A stretch of DNA of 64,000 nucleotides from CAUZFZ01 sp963579025 (GCA_963579025.1 CAUZFZ010000019.1:1-64000); one strand, 5' to 3'. Positions 7,983 through 17,722 are shown, counted from the first letter of the stretch. Notes: generated by a model not told the origin, from the sequence alone. Numbers and translations are program-made.

Positions 7983-9280
7983 ATGCCTCGATCGCCCGGC
8001 TTAAGTGTCTCACTGGTTGTGGAATCGCGATTGTCATCGTAGCCACCATGACCGGTTGCCAGAGTCGTCTTTTGCGGGAACCTGGACTGCAACCTGGCTT
8101 CACTCAGAACTCACCGACGCCCGCCGTCGAACAGCCGACCGCCCGACTCACAGATCCCATACGAGCGAATTCTCCCGAGCCGCCAACTGACGGGATCGCC
8201 CGAGTTGAGCAAGCGCACGGTTCCGTACCGAACGGCCTGTCGCGCATGAACGACCCGTTGGTGTCTGCCATCAGCTTCACGCAGAACGATCCGCGACGAA
8301 CGGTCTCTGAAGACGGTCGTGTGCTGAGCGAACCAGAAGCCAGTTGGATGACGGGCACGGCATGGCAACAGCATCCCGACGAATATCTGCTGTCCGGTGG
8401 CGATCGAGACCAGCCGGTGCATTACGACTCGTTCTTCCGTTACGGCGTCGAGACTGAAGACACGTTTGCCGAGTACGTTGATCACCTGGGCAAGTCTCAC
8501 GCGCTCGATACCGGCGCCGTCGCAATTTATGCACCACGTTTCGCGTCAGTCCGCACGACAGCGTCACCCAGTGGCGGATTCTCCGTCGAGAAACTGGCCG
8601 GCATGAAGGACTTCCGCTTCGGATCGGGCATCAAACGGAATGTCGCTCCGGACACGTACGCGATGGCTGATCAGGCTCATGGAAATAGAGTTCGATCCCG
8701 GGCCAGCGGACTCGAAAAACGCGACTGGCTGGCGGGAACCGACGGCGCCATTCGGCTCCAGTCGCGGACGAAGCTGATGAATACGTTCATGGACTTCGCG
8801 TATGCCATCCGAGCCGAGTTCCACCAGCGAGACGAAGCACAACTCGCTTCCGGCATCGCCGCTGCCCACCACTGGACGCGTGACGAAAACCCGGTGGTCG
8901 TCGCTAAACTGGACTCGGCCAACGAAGTACACGCAAAGTTCCGGCTAACCGAGATGGTGGGCACGGAACCCCAGGACACCGAACCGGGCCGTCTGCAAAT
9001 CGTCAAACTGGCTGACACCAAAGTGGTCCAGCCGGGCGACGTGGTGACGTTCGCCATTCGCTACGACAACCTGGGCGAGCGTGAGCTGTATAACGTCCGC
9101 GTCGTCGACAACCTGACGCCGCGTCTGGAACTGATCGAAGAATCGGCCAGCTCAGACCGACCCGGTGACCTGCTTATGCAGGACAACGAAGAGGGCAGTC
9201 TGGTCCTGACGTTCCAGCTCGATGATCCGCTCCCCGGAAAGACGGGCGGCCTGATCACATTCCAGTGCCGCGTACGCTGA
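7979..9280 (+). CDS. Lipoprotein with C-terminal DUF11 (conserved repeat) domain
   Basis: A 433-residue protein. A hydrophobic signal followed by MTGCQSRLL suggests lipidation at Cys27. Most of the protein (30-335) is of unrecognised type. Residues about 337-433 are a DUF11/TIGR01451-type beta-sandwich: LQIVKLADTKVVQPGDVVTFAIRYDNLG, then YNVRVVDNLTPRLELIEES, and a final GLITFQCRVR. DUF11 domains occur in large extracellular or cell-surface proteins. The start overlaps the previous stop, so this is the third gene of an exported-protein operon. The downstream end of the transcript is not evident. Confidence 0.82.
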   Translation: MNASIARLKCLTGCGIAIVIVATMTGCQSRLLREPGLQPGFTQNSPTPAVEQPTARLTDPIRANSPEPPTDGIARVEQAHGSVPNGLSRMNDPLVSAISFTQNDPRRTVSEDGRVLSEPEASWMTGTAWQQHPDEYLLSGGDRDQPVHYDSFFRYGVETEDTFAEYVDHLGKSHALDTGAVAIYAPRFASVRTTASPSGGFSVEKLAGMKDFRFGSGIKRNVAPDTYAMADQAHGNRVRSRASGLEKRDWLAGTDGAIRLQSRTKLMNTFMDFAYAIRAEFHQRDEAQLASGIAAAHHWTRDENPVVVAKLDSANEVHAKFRLTEMVGTEPQDTEPGRLQIVKLADTKVVQPGDVVTFAIRYDNLGERELYNVRVVDNLTPRLELIEESASSDRPGDLLMQDNEEGSLVLTFQLDDPLPGKTGGLITFQCRVR

Positions 9281-9595
9281 TCGGACACGGAACGATAACG
9301 GTGGGTGACACGCTTGTTCTTCTGAACGGCGGCGGAGCTGTCCAGATCGGCAAACTTTCCGACGACGGCTTTACCAGTCCCCGTGGCGGCATCGTCGGCA
9401 TGGCTGGTCTGCACAAAATGCCTGGGTTTCCCGCCCGACAATCTGCAGGAACGATCAACCCCAAGGAGAACGATGCGGCCCGGAAGAGGCAATTGGGGCT
9501 CGTCCATGTCATGCTGTTCCGAATCAGTAACAATCGCGCAAGTTCTTTAGAATCCCCTGCCACTGACTGAGCCAGCCAAATTCGGAGTCCATGCC
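9281..9595. other. Intergenic region, no convincing gene
   Basis: Some 315 bases lie between the DUF11 lipoprotein and the DUF1501 gene. Short frames are open on both strands, but none has a start signal or domain-like composition. No clear hairpin terminator is visible. Confidence 0.5.
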
Positions 9596-10957
9596 TTGAG
9601 TTCACTCAGGAATCCCGACGCATCCAGCGAGTTTACTCGTCGGCAGTGGTTACAAACCGGCGGCGCCGCCGGTGCGATGTTGTGGCCGTCGTTATTACAG
9701 GCCCGCTCAACAAAGCCCGACGCGCCGGCGCGGCAGGCGATTGTGATCTATCTGCAGGGCGGATTGTCACACTATGAAAGCTTCGATCCAAAACCGTTGG
9801 CGCCCAGTGATTACCGTGGCCAATTCCAATCAATTGCAACGAGCCTGCCAGGTGTTCACTTTTCCGAACACATGCCACGACTCGCAGCGCGCGCCCACCT
9901 GTTCAATGTCGTGCGCAGCGCCTACGTGGATTCACCCAGTCACCCCGTTGCGATTCACATGACGTTGACCGGCTGGGACTTGCCGGGAGCGTCGGTGGAA
10001 GGAAAGAACCGCAATGCAACGTTTCCTTCAATCGGTTCGGTAGCGGCTCGTACACTCGCCCCGGGGCGACCTGGATTGCCGCCCTACGTCACCATTCCAC
10101 ATTCCGGGCAATTGGGCGCGCGTGTGCATTATGCGACAGCCGGATTGCTCGGCTCCGAGTATGAGCCGCTCGACTCGGGCATGCCGCCCGAGAGCTCCGA
10201 ACAGCCGTTTTCGGCACCGCCGAATCTGAGACTTCATCCTCAACTAACCACGGACCGGCTACATGAGCGACTTGGGTTACTAAGCGCACTGCAATCATCC
10301 TCGGTGGAGACGCACGTCGATTCGCTGGGAGCCTTTCATCGTCAAGCCACCGACATGCTCACGCGTGACGCGGCGGGTCGGGCGTTCGACCTGAATCAGG
10401 AACCTGCGTCGCAGCGAGCCCGTTATGGAAATCATCTCTGGGGACAGCAGACCGTACTGGCTCGCCGCCTGGCCGAAGCGGGTGTTCCGTTTACGCTCAT
10501 GAATTACTCACTCAATCAGGTGAAGGGACAGGACTGGGACACGCACGTTGATAACTTTGGCCTGATGCAAAACACGCTGCTGCCGCCGATGGATCTGGCG
10601 GTCAGTACGCTGCTGGATGATCTGAACGAGCGCGGCTTGCTCGACACGACCCTGGTGGCCATTTTCGGCGAGTTCGGACGGACACCTCGAATCAATGCCA
10701 ATGCCGGTCGCGATCATTGGGACAAGGTCTTTTCCGTCATGCTGGCGGGTGGCGGGCTTAAGTCGGGCGTCGTGGTCGGTTCCAGCACTCGTGCCGGCGA
10801 CGTCCCTCTGGATCGCCCGATTCACTTCAACGACATCCTGGCCACGATGTATCACCAATTGGGCGTTTCCAGCACGGAAGTGTTTACGGACGCACTGGGT
10901 CGTCCCGTGCCCGTGCTGGCACACGGTTCGCCGATCGCGGAATTGCTGGTGGGTTAG
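9596..10957 (+). CDS. DUF1501 domain secreted protein (alkaline-phosphatase-like fold)
   Basis: A 453-residue member of the DUF1501 family, abundant in planctomycetes and structurally related to sulfatases and alkaline phosphatases. The N-terminus carries a Tat-type signal (FTRRQWLQTGGAAGAMLWPSLLQA). Family motifs visible are YLQGGLSHYESFDPKP, PSIGSVAARTLAPGRPGLPPYV, NQVKGQDWDTHVDNF, LVAIFGEFGRTPRINANAGRDHWDKVFSVMLAGGG and the terminal FNDILATMYHQLGV. The start is a TTG at 9596: the nearby ATG at 9591 is out of frame and hits a stop at once. In planctomycetes these genes are usually paired with a DUF1549/DUF1553 cytochrome gene; no such partner is in the window. Confidence 0.92.
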   Translation: MSSLRNPDASSEFTRRQWLQTGGAAGAMLWPSLLQARSTKPDAPARQAIVIYLQGGLSHYESFDPKPLAPSDYRGQFQSIATSLPGVHFSEHMPRLAARAHLFNVVRSAYVDSPSHPVAIHMTLTGWDLPGASVEGKNRNATFPSIGSVAARTLAPGRPGLPPYVTIPHSGQLGARVHYATAGLLGSEYEPLDSGMPPESSEQPFSAPPNLRLHPQLTTDRLHERLGLLSALQSSSVETHVDSLGAFHRQATDMLTRDAAGRAFDLNQEPASQRARYGNHLWGQQTVLARRLAEAGVPFTLMNYSLNQVKGQDWDTHVDNFGLMQNTLLPPMDLAVSTLLDDLNERGLLDTTLVAIFGEFGRTPRINANAGRDHWDKVFSVMLAGGGLKSGVVVGSSTRAGDVPLDRPIHFNDILATMYHQLGVSSTEVFTDALGRPVPVLAHGSPIAELLVG

Positions 10958-11010
10958 CCCGTTACAAGTTGGCACTGACCAACTGCTGGTCCAGTCTCTT
11001 TCCGTCTGTC

Positions 11011-11076
11011 CTTCGCGATCTTTGCGGACTTCTGTTTGAATGCCGGACGTGACAGAAGGACGCAAAGGCCGCGAAG
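11011..11076. repeat. Inverted-repeat element between DUF1501 and propeller genes
   Basis: CTTCGCGATCTTTGCG at 11011-11026 pairs with CGCAAAGGCCGCGAAG at 11061-11076 (14 of 16). Inside these arms, CTTCTGT (from 11029) pairs with ACAGAAG (from 11052), so nearly the whole 66-base unit folds into one hairpin. It may act as a bidirectional terminator, but there is no T tract. It is one of about a dozen different palindromic elements in the window. Confidence 0.75.
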
Positions 11077-11177
11077 CAACGTTTCAACGGCGGCGAATCG
11101 GCTCTGGGTTGTGAGCATCTCTCAGAAGCCGCGTTGCGTCTGACAGAAACTCACTCATTTACCCAAGGAGCCAACGC

Positions 11178-12173
11178 GTGATGCAAAGTTCCATTGCTGC
11201 GTCTTACGAGAAGCGTCGTTCTCTTTCACTTTCTGGTATCGCTCTCCTGGCGATTCTCTGCCTGATGCTGTCTGTAGTATTGGGATCACCGGTGTCCGCC
11301 AAAGATGAAGCCGGGGTCACACACTCGTTCCTTGGCGTCGGAAAAGCGAACCGGGCTGTGATCGTCGGTGAAGACGGGACGGTCGAGTGGAAGTTCGATA
11401 TGCCGGCCAGCGACGGATGGGTCCTGCCCAGCGGCAACGTACTGCTGGCGCTTTATGGAACGAAGGGATTCCCCAACGGTGGCGTTGTGGAAGTTGAGCG
11501 TAAGACGAAGAAGATCGTCTTTCAGTACAAAGGTCAGCAAAAGGAAACGAGTACCGTTCAACCTCTACCAGACGGTCAGTTCCTGGTTGCCGAGCTGGGA
11601 CCGGAACCTCGAGCCCTGGTGATTGACCGCCAGGGCAACGTGCTGAAGACGACTCCGTTTCAGTGTCAGACCGGCAACGCTCACATGCAGACACGGATGT
11701 TGCGCATGCTGCCCAATGGTAATTACATCGCGCCGCACCTGCTGGACTTTGCGGTGAAGGAATACGAACCCGGTAGTGGCAAAGTCGTTCGCACTTTTCC
11801 AACAGATGACCGCGGCCGTGCAAAACGCGACTGGCCGTTTACGGCAATTCGCCTGAAAGACGGCAACACTCTGATCGGTTGCACTAATGGCAATCGCATT
11901 ATCGAAGTTGATGCCGACGGTAAGATTGTCTGGAGCGTCGACAACGAAGACGTGGGCGAAAACCTGTTCAACGACGCGTGCGGTGCCCAGAGGTTACCGA
12001 ACGGCAATACGGTCATCTCCAGTTATCACAGCAGTGGAAAACAGGTGAAACTGTTTGAGGTGACGCGGGACAAGAAAGTCGTCTGGCGATACTCAGGCAT
12101 GCGGGCCGGCTTTCATCACTTTCAGATCCTGACGACCAACGGTAAGCCGATTGCGGACAACACCTGGAAGTAG
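11178..12173 (+). CDS. Secreted arylsulfotransferase-like beta-propeller protein
   Basis: A 331-residue exported protein. A long N-terminus with a hydrophobic signal (ALLAILCLMLSVVLGSPVSA, about residues 23-42) precedes a six-bladed-propeller-like repeat pattern: VIVGEDGTVEWKFDM, LPSGNVLLALYG, PLPDGQFLVAELG, MLPNGNYIAPHLL, RLKDGNTLIGCTNGNRIIEVDADGKIVWSV, RLPNGNTVISSY. This is the repeat type of arylsulfotransferase (ASST)/PQQ-like propellers. No catalytic His can be assigned, so it may be a binding rather than enzymatic protein. AAGGAG at 11165 supports a start at GTG 11178 or ATG 11181. Confidence 0.8.
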   Translation: MMQSSIAASYEKRRSLSLSGIALLAILCLMLSVVLGSPVSAKDEAGVTHSFLGVGKANRAVIVGEDGTVEWKFDMPASDGWVLPSGNVLLALYGTKGFPNGGVVEVERKTKKIVFQYKGQQKETSTVQPLPDGQFLVAELGPEPRALVIDRQGNVLKTTPFQCQTGNAHMQTRMLRMLPNGNYIAPHLLDFAVKEYEPGSGKVVRTFPTDDRGRAKRDWPFTAIRLKDGNTLIGCTNGNRIIEVDADGKIVWSVDNEDVGENLFNDACGAQRLPNGNTVISSYHSSGKQVKLFEVTRDKKVVWRYSGMRAGFHHFQILTTNGKPIADNTWK

Positions 12174-12239
12174 CTCTGTGTAAGAACACTGCCTCAGATC
12201 GGCTGCGAGCCCGATCATGCGAACGAAAAGAGTACCGTC

Positions 12240-13106
12240 ATGATGCGCGCAGCCGGATTCGTCTTCACGCTCGTCTTCGCTGGTTCTCTGTCGGACGCAC
12301 TTGCAGGTGATGCCGAGAGTGACCGGAAGGTTGAGGTGCATGAAACCGGGACTGGCGTGCAATTTGGAAGCTGGGGCACTCTTCCAACGTCACCGGCTCC
12401 AACGCTCATAGTTCTGGCCAGCACGCTCGACGGGACATTGGGCGACGCCTACTTCCGTCAGTGCGGTAATGAACTGAGTGCCAACGGGTATTTGCTGGTG
12501 TCGATAGATCTACCCTGTCACGGCAAACAGCACCGGGCCGGTGAACCCGCGGGGCTGAATGGCTGGCGACATCGCTGCGAAAAGGGTGACGACTTTGTGG
12601 CGGAGACGAACACACGTCTCGCGCAAGTACTCGATCATCTCATCGCTGACGGCCACGCCGATGCCGCCAGAGTCGCCGTCTGTGGCACCTCTCGTGGTGG
12701 ATACCTGGCGCTGCAGTTTGCCGCGTACGATCGACGAGTGAAGTGCGTTGCGGCCTATGCGCCGGTGACCGAGCTGGGGGCACTGCGGGAGTTTCGCGGA
12801 GCCGAAGAAAACAAGCTCGTGCAGTCGCTCGCCGCGAAGCAGCAGGCTGAAAAGCTGGCTGGCCGCGCGGTCTGGATCATTATTGGGGATCAGGATAGCC
12901 GGGTCGGCACCGACCATTCCATTGACCTGGCCCGTCGAATCACGAAGGCGTCGCTCGCCAAGGGAATCGCCAGTCGAGTCGATTTGCACGTGGTCGCAGA
13001 GCCGCGTGGGCACACGACACCGGCAGGCGCTCCTGAATTGTCCGCCTCGTGGATACGTCGGCAGATCAAAATCGACGATACGCCTGGACCCGAGCCTCGC
13101 AAGTGA
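12240..13106 (+). CDS. Secreted alpha/beta hydrolase (prolyl-oligopeptidase/dienelactone-hydrolase type)
   Basis: A 288-residue protein with a signal peptide (MMRAAGFVFTLVFAGSLSDALAG). The alpha/beta hydrolase core shows the full triad: nucleophile Ser in AVCGTSRGGYLAL (GxSxG), Asp in WIIIGDQDSRVG, and His in AEPRGHTTPAG. Strand b4 and the oxyanion turn are seen as YLLVSIDLPCHGKQHRAG. Probably a periplasmic carboxylesterase or acyl-peptidase-like enzyme; the substrate is unknown. It is 66 bases downstream of the propeller gene and may be co-transcribed. Confidence 0.86.
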   Translation: MMRAAGFVFTLVFAGSLSDALAGDAESDRKVEVHETGTGVQFGSWGTLPTSPAPTLIVLASTLDGTLGDAYFRQCGNELSANGYLLVSIDLPCHGKQHRAGEPAGLNGWRHRCEKGDDFVAETNTRLAQVLDHLIADGHADAARVAVCGTSRGGYLALQFAAYDRRVKCVAAYAPVTELGALREFRGAEENKLVQSLAAKQQAEKLAGRAVWIIIGDQDSRVGTDHSIDLARRITKASLAKGIASRVDLHVVAEPRGHTTPAGAPELSASWIRRQIKIDDTPGPEPRK

Positions 13107-13122
13107 ATGGCTGAGACCAGTT

Positions 13123-13905
13123 CTACTTGAGAAACCCGCTACGCTGCGGGTCGCGAGTTGTCACTTCGTCATTCAACAGGTCATCGATCGCCAGAATGTC
13201 GCGCAGTTCAGGGGACAGGCTCGACAGAACATCGGAGTGCAGAAGCTGCTTCTGATGCTGCTGCTGTGGCTTATCGCGCCTGGCAAAAAAGGCATGGATC
13301 GCTCGTCGTGGGCGATCTGTTCGATTGGCGAGTCCTCCGTGCCACAAGTGTGCGTTCATGACGATCACCGACCCCGCGGGTGCCGTCAGAATCACTTCAT
13401 CCGGATGTGGTGCCGCGGGATCGTCCAGCGCTTCCTGAGGCAGTTGCCTGCAATGGTGAGAGCCGGGCACCACGCGCAGCGGTCCGTTGTCCGGAGTGAA
13501 GTCGTCCAGCAGCCAGACCGAGTTACAGACCCAGAAGCCGCGGTCGTCCGCGATGGCACCCATGTCAGCGTGTAACGGCTGCGACACGCCGTTGTGCGGG
13601 TTGGCGGATCGGGCATTCAGGCTGCTGAGTTTGAAGTCGGCGCCGAGGACCAGTTCGATGCACTTCAGCAATCGCGGCTCGGTCACGATGCGTCGGAATA
13701 CCTCGCCCTTATTGGCAAGATTTGCCAGACGCCGACTGCCGGCTTCCTGGTGAAACTCAGATCCGGCCTGATTGCCTTCAAGTTCAAACTGACGCTCCGT
13801 CGACTCGCGCAACTCATCCAGCCAGGTCGACTCGATGAAATCCTGAAGAACGACGTAGCCGCGTTCATCAAGCTCGGCACGTAGTGTTTCGTAGTTCGGA
13901 ACCAT
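13123..13905 (-). CDS. Phytanoyl-CoA dioxygenase (PhyH) family protein
   Basis: A 260-residue Fe(II)/2-oxoglutarate-dependent dioxygenase of the PhyH family. The iron ligands are visible as HAD in QPLHADMGAIADD and the distal His in MNAHLWHGGLANRT; the Arg of RPRRAIHAFFARRD would bind 2-oxoglutarate. The N-terminus has the typical LDERGYVVLQDFIESTWLDEL. Length matches the family. The start codon overlaps the stop of the upstream PPC-domain gene by one base (TAATG), so it is translationally coupled to it. No neighbour reveals the substrate. Confidence 0.92.
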   Translation of the reverse strand: MVPNYETLRAELDERGYVVLQDFIESTWLDELRESTERQFELEGNQAGSEFHQEAGSRRLANLANKGEVFRRIVTEPRLLKCIELVLGADFKLSSLNARSANPHNGVSQPLHADMGAIADDRGFWVCNSVWLLDDFTPDNGPLRVVPGSHHCRQLPQEALDDPAAPHPDEVILTAPAGSVIVMNAHLWHGGLANRTDRPRRAIHAFFARRDKPQQQHQKQLLHSDVLSSLSPELRDILAIDDLLNDEVTTRDPQRSGFLK

Positions 13906-16016
13906 TATTCCTTAACCACCGTAATCGTGACCGGAGACGCTGGCAGTGAGACAAGCGTGTTGGGGCGGTTCTCTGCTTTGGGATCTTTCGAGAAGGGCAC
14001 CTGCGCCTGTCCCAGCACTGTCATCGTGTATTCGCCGGGCGGCCGACCGTTCTGCACGTTGATGGTGATCTTTGCTGCGCCGCCATTGTCGGCGATCGTC
14101 GTGTTGCTCATCGTGAAACCGCTGGGCAAGTTGAGTCCGCGCAGATCGATCTTCGCCGCAAAGCCATCCTGATGTCGCGTGGCTCGAACGGTCAGTTCAG
14201 CAGCCTTTCCGTCGACGACTGTGATTTGTGGTGGATCGATTGAAAGGCCAAACGGGGCACGTTCCCGCACAGCGAGTGCCAGACGCCGGCTTGGGCGGCT
14301 TGAGTTGTTCTGGTTCCAGCAGCGTGCGTACGGCCGAACCTCGCGTCGCAGTTTGCGGCCGTCAACTTCCGCGGCCGAAACCAGTGTGACTTCACCAGTC
14401 CAGTCCGCGGAGTCGGGCTCAGCCGTTATTACGAACGTGCCTCGACTGTTGTTGTTAATGATCGTTGGTACTGCAGTGACACCCGCTGGCAGACCTTCCG
14501 CAGTGATTGTGATCGGCTGATTGAAGCCGTCGCGCTGGTGAATCACGACGTCGAGGTATGTCGAGCTGCCCTTCCAGATCGTCGCTCCACCGGGGCCCGG
14601 GTTCTGATGATGAATCGCAGCCGCGAACCAGTCCGGCTGTGGCTTGCGAATCGACAGCACGTACTGAAACCGTGCTCCGCCTCGGCTGTATCGGTCCTTG
14701 ACGAGGACACGGTACTTACGGCCGGCAGACAGTCCGACGCTGCCAGAAGGATCGCGCAGATGTCCATCGAAGGCGTTAATGCGGTGACCGTAATCATCCA
14801 GCTCGGACACACGGTTATCCTTGTCATCCAGGATGACGACAAACGGGTCCGCTTTGCCGTTGATGCGTTCCGAGTAAACCTCGAAGCCATACTGACCGTT
14901 CTCGGTGACTTCAAACTGAAACCAGTCGCCGTCTCGCGGCCGATCGAAGCGTCCGGAAACGACGGCGGGAAGTCCAATCAACTGAGGTTTGTCTGGTGAA
15001 TCATTGTTTTCAACTTCCAGTGTGACCGGCGTTTCGCAGACCAGTATCGGGAGTGCGTTCAATGCATCGTCAAGCGGTCGAAGCTGAAAGCCGTTAAGCG
15101 TGCAGGTGGCCGCCGTCGGTAGAACACTGTGTCCTGTCGGGTGCTCGGAGAAGAGAAACAAACCATTCTCAAGTGGTCCAGGCGCAGCAGTCGCCATCCG
15201 GCGAATCGCATCCAGCGGTGGGCCATCACCGGGCAACGACACCGGCTGCGAACTGCTGCCCAGATTACGGCCCGTGACTTCCACCTCGACGCTTTGGCCG
15301 GCCTGAATGGCTCGCGGGTGAATCGTCTCGATGTGCGGTCGCGACGAGACGATCAGCCGATACGGATACCCGCCGCGAAATCGCAGATCGTTCAAACGGA
15401 TCCGATACTTGCCGGCTGCAGAAGCGACGAAATCGATGAACGGGTCGGCTCCGTAGTACTCACCGTTACTGGCCAGCAACTGGCCGGTCTCGGATGTCAG
15501 TTCCAGGCTGGCATCCATCTCGGATTCCAGGCGTCGGGCAAGGCAATTGATGGTCACACGCTGTCCGGCCAACAGGCTGACCACGAAGAAGTCCTCGCCA
15601 TTGCCGTCTGAGTTACCGTTCACGGCAGCGTTGAGCGGAATTTCCTGCGCGGTCGCCGCATCGTTATTTGGTTCCTGCTCGGGGACCTCCTGAAGTCCGC
15701 GCGAAATCGCCAGCAGCCGCGGATTGCTGACGCCGAATCGACCGACCAGCCGGACGTCGCGCGTTCCCGGTGGCACATCGTCCGAAACAGTGATGCGGAA
15801 CTTCTTCTCTTCCAGATACTCGGCCGACAACCCGGGATGATCGAACAACAGCGACTCGACGCCATCAATTTCGGCACCTGCGATTTCCACATCGACGGTC
15901 TGACCAACACTCGCGCCGAGTGGTCGGATCCGATCGAAGCGGATGGACGGCAATTCGGCCTGCGCAGGAACTGTCAGGCTCATCAGCAGCAGCAGTGTTG
16001 TCGTGCGGGGCATCAT
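13905..16016 (-). CDS. Secreted protein with pre-peptidase C-terminal (PPC) domains
   Basis: A 703-residue exported protein (signal MMPRTTTLLLLMSLTVPAQA). After an Ig-like region (IRPLGASVGQTVDVEIAGAE, about 28-110) there are two bacterial PPC domains. The first (about 113-225) begins EVPEQEPNNDAATAQEI, with FVVSLLAGQRVTINCLARRL. The second (about 340-455) begins VTLEVENNDSPDKPQLIG, with GDWFQFEVTENGQYGFEVYSER. The C-terminal third holds further beta-sandwich segments (FGLSIDPPQITVVDGKAAELTVRATRHQ). No protease domain is present. This architecture is common in planctomycetes, where such proteins are thought to bind surfaces or substrates. It is coupled to the PhyH gene downstream. Confidence 0.88.
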   Translation of the reverse strand: MMPRTTTLLLLMSLTVPAQAELPSIRFDRIRPLGASVGQTVDVEIAGAEIDGVESLLFDHPGLSAEYLEEKKFRITVSDDVPPGTRDVRLVGRFGVSNPRLLAISRGLQEVPEQEPNNDAATAQEIPLNAAVNGNSDGNGEDFFVVSLLAGQRVTINCLARRLESEMDASLELTSETGQLLASNGEYYGADPFIDFVASAAGKYRIRLNDLRFRGGYPYRLIVSSRPHIETIHPRAIQAGQSVEVEVTGRNLGSSSQPVSLPGDGPPLDAIRRMATAAPGPLENGLFLFSEHPTGHSVLPTAATCTLNGFQLRPLDDALNALPILVCETPVTLEVENNDSPDKPQLIGLPAVVSGRFDRPRDGDWFQFEVTENGQYGFEVYSERINGKADPFVVILDDKDNRVSELDDYGHRINAFDGHLRDPSGSVGLSAGRKYRVLVKDRYSRGGARFQYVLSIRKPQPDWFAAAIHHQNPGPGGATIWKGSSTYLDVVIHQRDGFNQPITITAEGLPAGVTAVPTIINNNSRGTFVITAEPDSADWTGEVTLVSAAEVDGRKLRREVRPYARCWNQNNSSRPSRRLALAVRERAPFGLSIDPPQITVVDGKAAELTVRATRHQDGFAAKIDLRGLNLPSGFTMSNTTIADNGGAAKITINVQNGRPPGEYTMTVLGQAQVPFSKDPKAENRPNTLVSLPASPVTITVVKE

Positions 16017-16138
16017 GCGTGAGGACTCTTCGCGTTCGGATCACTGGAACGCGACATCATACCTCACGCGACTCTGCCATCATCAGTCCGCGACACTTTT
16101 CCTGGCCGCAGTGCGTATTACGACACACAGGCACGGTT

Positions 16139-17314
16139 TCAGGAGTCACCGAAGACGGCACCCACCAATTCACCGTTCAGTCGGACTCCGCGACAGTCGA
16201 TCTGACATGTGGCTGCCGGACGAACCCAGACGACTTTACGTCCGGCAGTTGGACACACGATCGGCGGTTTCTTCTGGACCAATTGCTGAAGCTGCTTTGC
16301 CACGGTGACCGGCAGCCGTTCTTTGACACCGTCACTGACAGTCGCCGCGTAAGTCAGGCGTCCCCGATGCATGGCGGCCGTCAACAACTCGTGAATTCGG
16401 CCGTTGTCACCGACGGTGTAGCCAACAATGACACACGTCACAGTCACTTCGGGCCGGACTGCGTCCGCGTCCTCAGATTCCGTTTCCCCGGCTTCATCTT
16501 CTTCGTCCACACTGTTCTTGTCCCACGGATTGAAAGCGGCGATGTCGTCGATGGCGCCTTCCGTGAACTCTTCGCCCTGATCTGCAAATTGCTCGATGGC
16601 TTCCTCAAGCGATTGCGGCTGCGGTTGACCGTCGGCCTGAGCCCTCGCGGCAGCGGTCGCCTGGCCCACAAGAGAGCTGAACAGCTTCGGCTTCGGCGGT
16701 ATGGATCGCGTGCCGGTCAAGTGGGACAGCGTGACGCCTTCAACCACCGTCAGACCCAGGAGAATTGCCAGCAACCCGCCACCACCAATCGACAACCGCC
16801 GCCAGGACTTGGGAAGTTGTTCGAAGGTGACTCGCCAGAGATCGATCGGATTCGTGACGATAGCAGTAATCCTGACGTCGCTGGCATGCAACAGGCCCCA
16901 GACCGACGCAGCCAAATGTGCCGATAGCAGCATCACACATCCAACGCCCACCTGAGGAATCGAGTACCAGAATCGCTCGGCACTGTAAGCGGCAGTAAGG
17001 AACCTCGCGGCGATACTGCAACCCGACACGAGCAGGATCACGATGGACCCGGCCACGGCACAACGAATCCAGTCGCGTGTGTAAACCGCTTCGTCCGCGG
17101 CTGAGCGAGTGTCCTCCACCTGCGTTTCCACGAAAGTGCCAAGCGAGCTGTAGAAGCCACAGGCCTGGCACCAAAGTGCGTCGCCCGTCATTCGCTGGTT
17201 ACAGTTGGAACACAACGGATCACCACCCAGTACATCGACAAGGCCTTGAAGTTCCGCCTGGTCGAATTGTGGAGTGACGCCGGTATTTGCCTCGGGGAGA
17301 ACAGTCTGGCTCAT
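16139..17314 (-). CDS. Zinc-ribbon membrane protein of unknown function
   Basis: A 391-residue protein. Near the N-terminus a zinc ribbon is clear (CSNCNQRM, then WCQACGF, about residues 35-55). Three hydrophobic segments follow: WIRCAVAGSIVILLVSGCSI (about 83-103), VGVGCVMLLSAHLAASVWGL (about 125-145) and LSIGGGGLLAILLGLTVVEG (about 175-195). The C-terminal half is acidic and ends in a soluble domain containing Cys residues (PPIVCPTAGRKVVWVRPAATCQ). I do not recognise a named family. Similar zinc-ribbon/TM proteins are frequent in planctomycetes. AAGGAAA upstream supports the start. Confidence 0.75.
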   Translation of the reverse strand: MSQTVLPEANTGVTPQFDQAELQGLVDVLGGDPLCSNCNQRMTGDALWCQACGFYSSLGTFVETQVEDTRSAADEAVYTRDWIRCAVAGSIVILLVSGCSIAARFLTAAYSAERFWYSIPQVGVGCVMLLSAHLAASVWGLLHASDVRITAIVTNPIDLWRVTFEQLPKSWRRLSIGGGGLLAILLGLTVVEGVTLSHLTGTRSIPPKPKLFSSLVGQATAAARAQADGQPQPQSLEEAIEQFADQGEEFTEGAIDDIAAFNPWDKNSVDEEDEAGETESEDADAVRPEVTVTCVIVGYTVGDNGRIHELLTAAMHRGRLTYAATVSDGVKERLPVTVAKQLQQLVQKKPPIVCPTAGRKVVWVRPAATCQIDCRGVRLNGELVGAVFGDS

Positions 17315-17722
17315 CGTTGACGGTTTCCTTTCAAGGACCCTGACTTTGATTCCAATTCAGAGGGTCAGAGTGACTTCACGCTTACCAGCACCGGATCGAA
17401 CAATTGCCCACCATTGATCAATGGCCGTGCTCTTTACACCTCGTGTGGCTGCCAGACTGAACTGGATCAATTGCGATGTCGGAGTCGTCTTTGGCGTATT
17501 GCTGACTCGTCTGCTCAGGCGTGTCACTCATCACGTTGACTTCGCGACGCGCCCAGCGTCGAGACAGAATCCAAGCGGACTGCCTCGGTTCAAAACTAGG
17601 TCAGGCTGACGTCGGGAGTCTGGTCGGAGGCACCTTCGTAGAAATTCCAAGCAGACATGAATCCGTGTGACGGAAACATCGTCGTAACCGGCCAAATACA
17701 ATTCGGACGCACACAACGCGCG
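17315..17722. other. Intergenic region, no convincing gene
   Basis: About 408 bases separate the zinc-ribbon gene from the end of the propeller gene. The 60-residue frames found on both strands lack start signals and protein-like composition. I see no long palindrome here. Confidence 0.5.

Noticed and set aside
9265..9570. 101-codon plus-strand frame after the DUF11 gene
   Set aside because: It overlaps the end of the lipoprotein gene, lacks a ribosome binding site and has no recognisable features.
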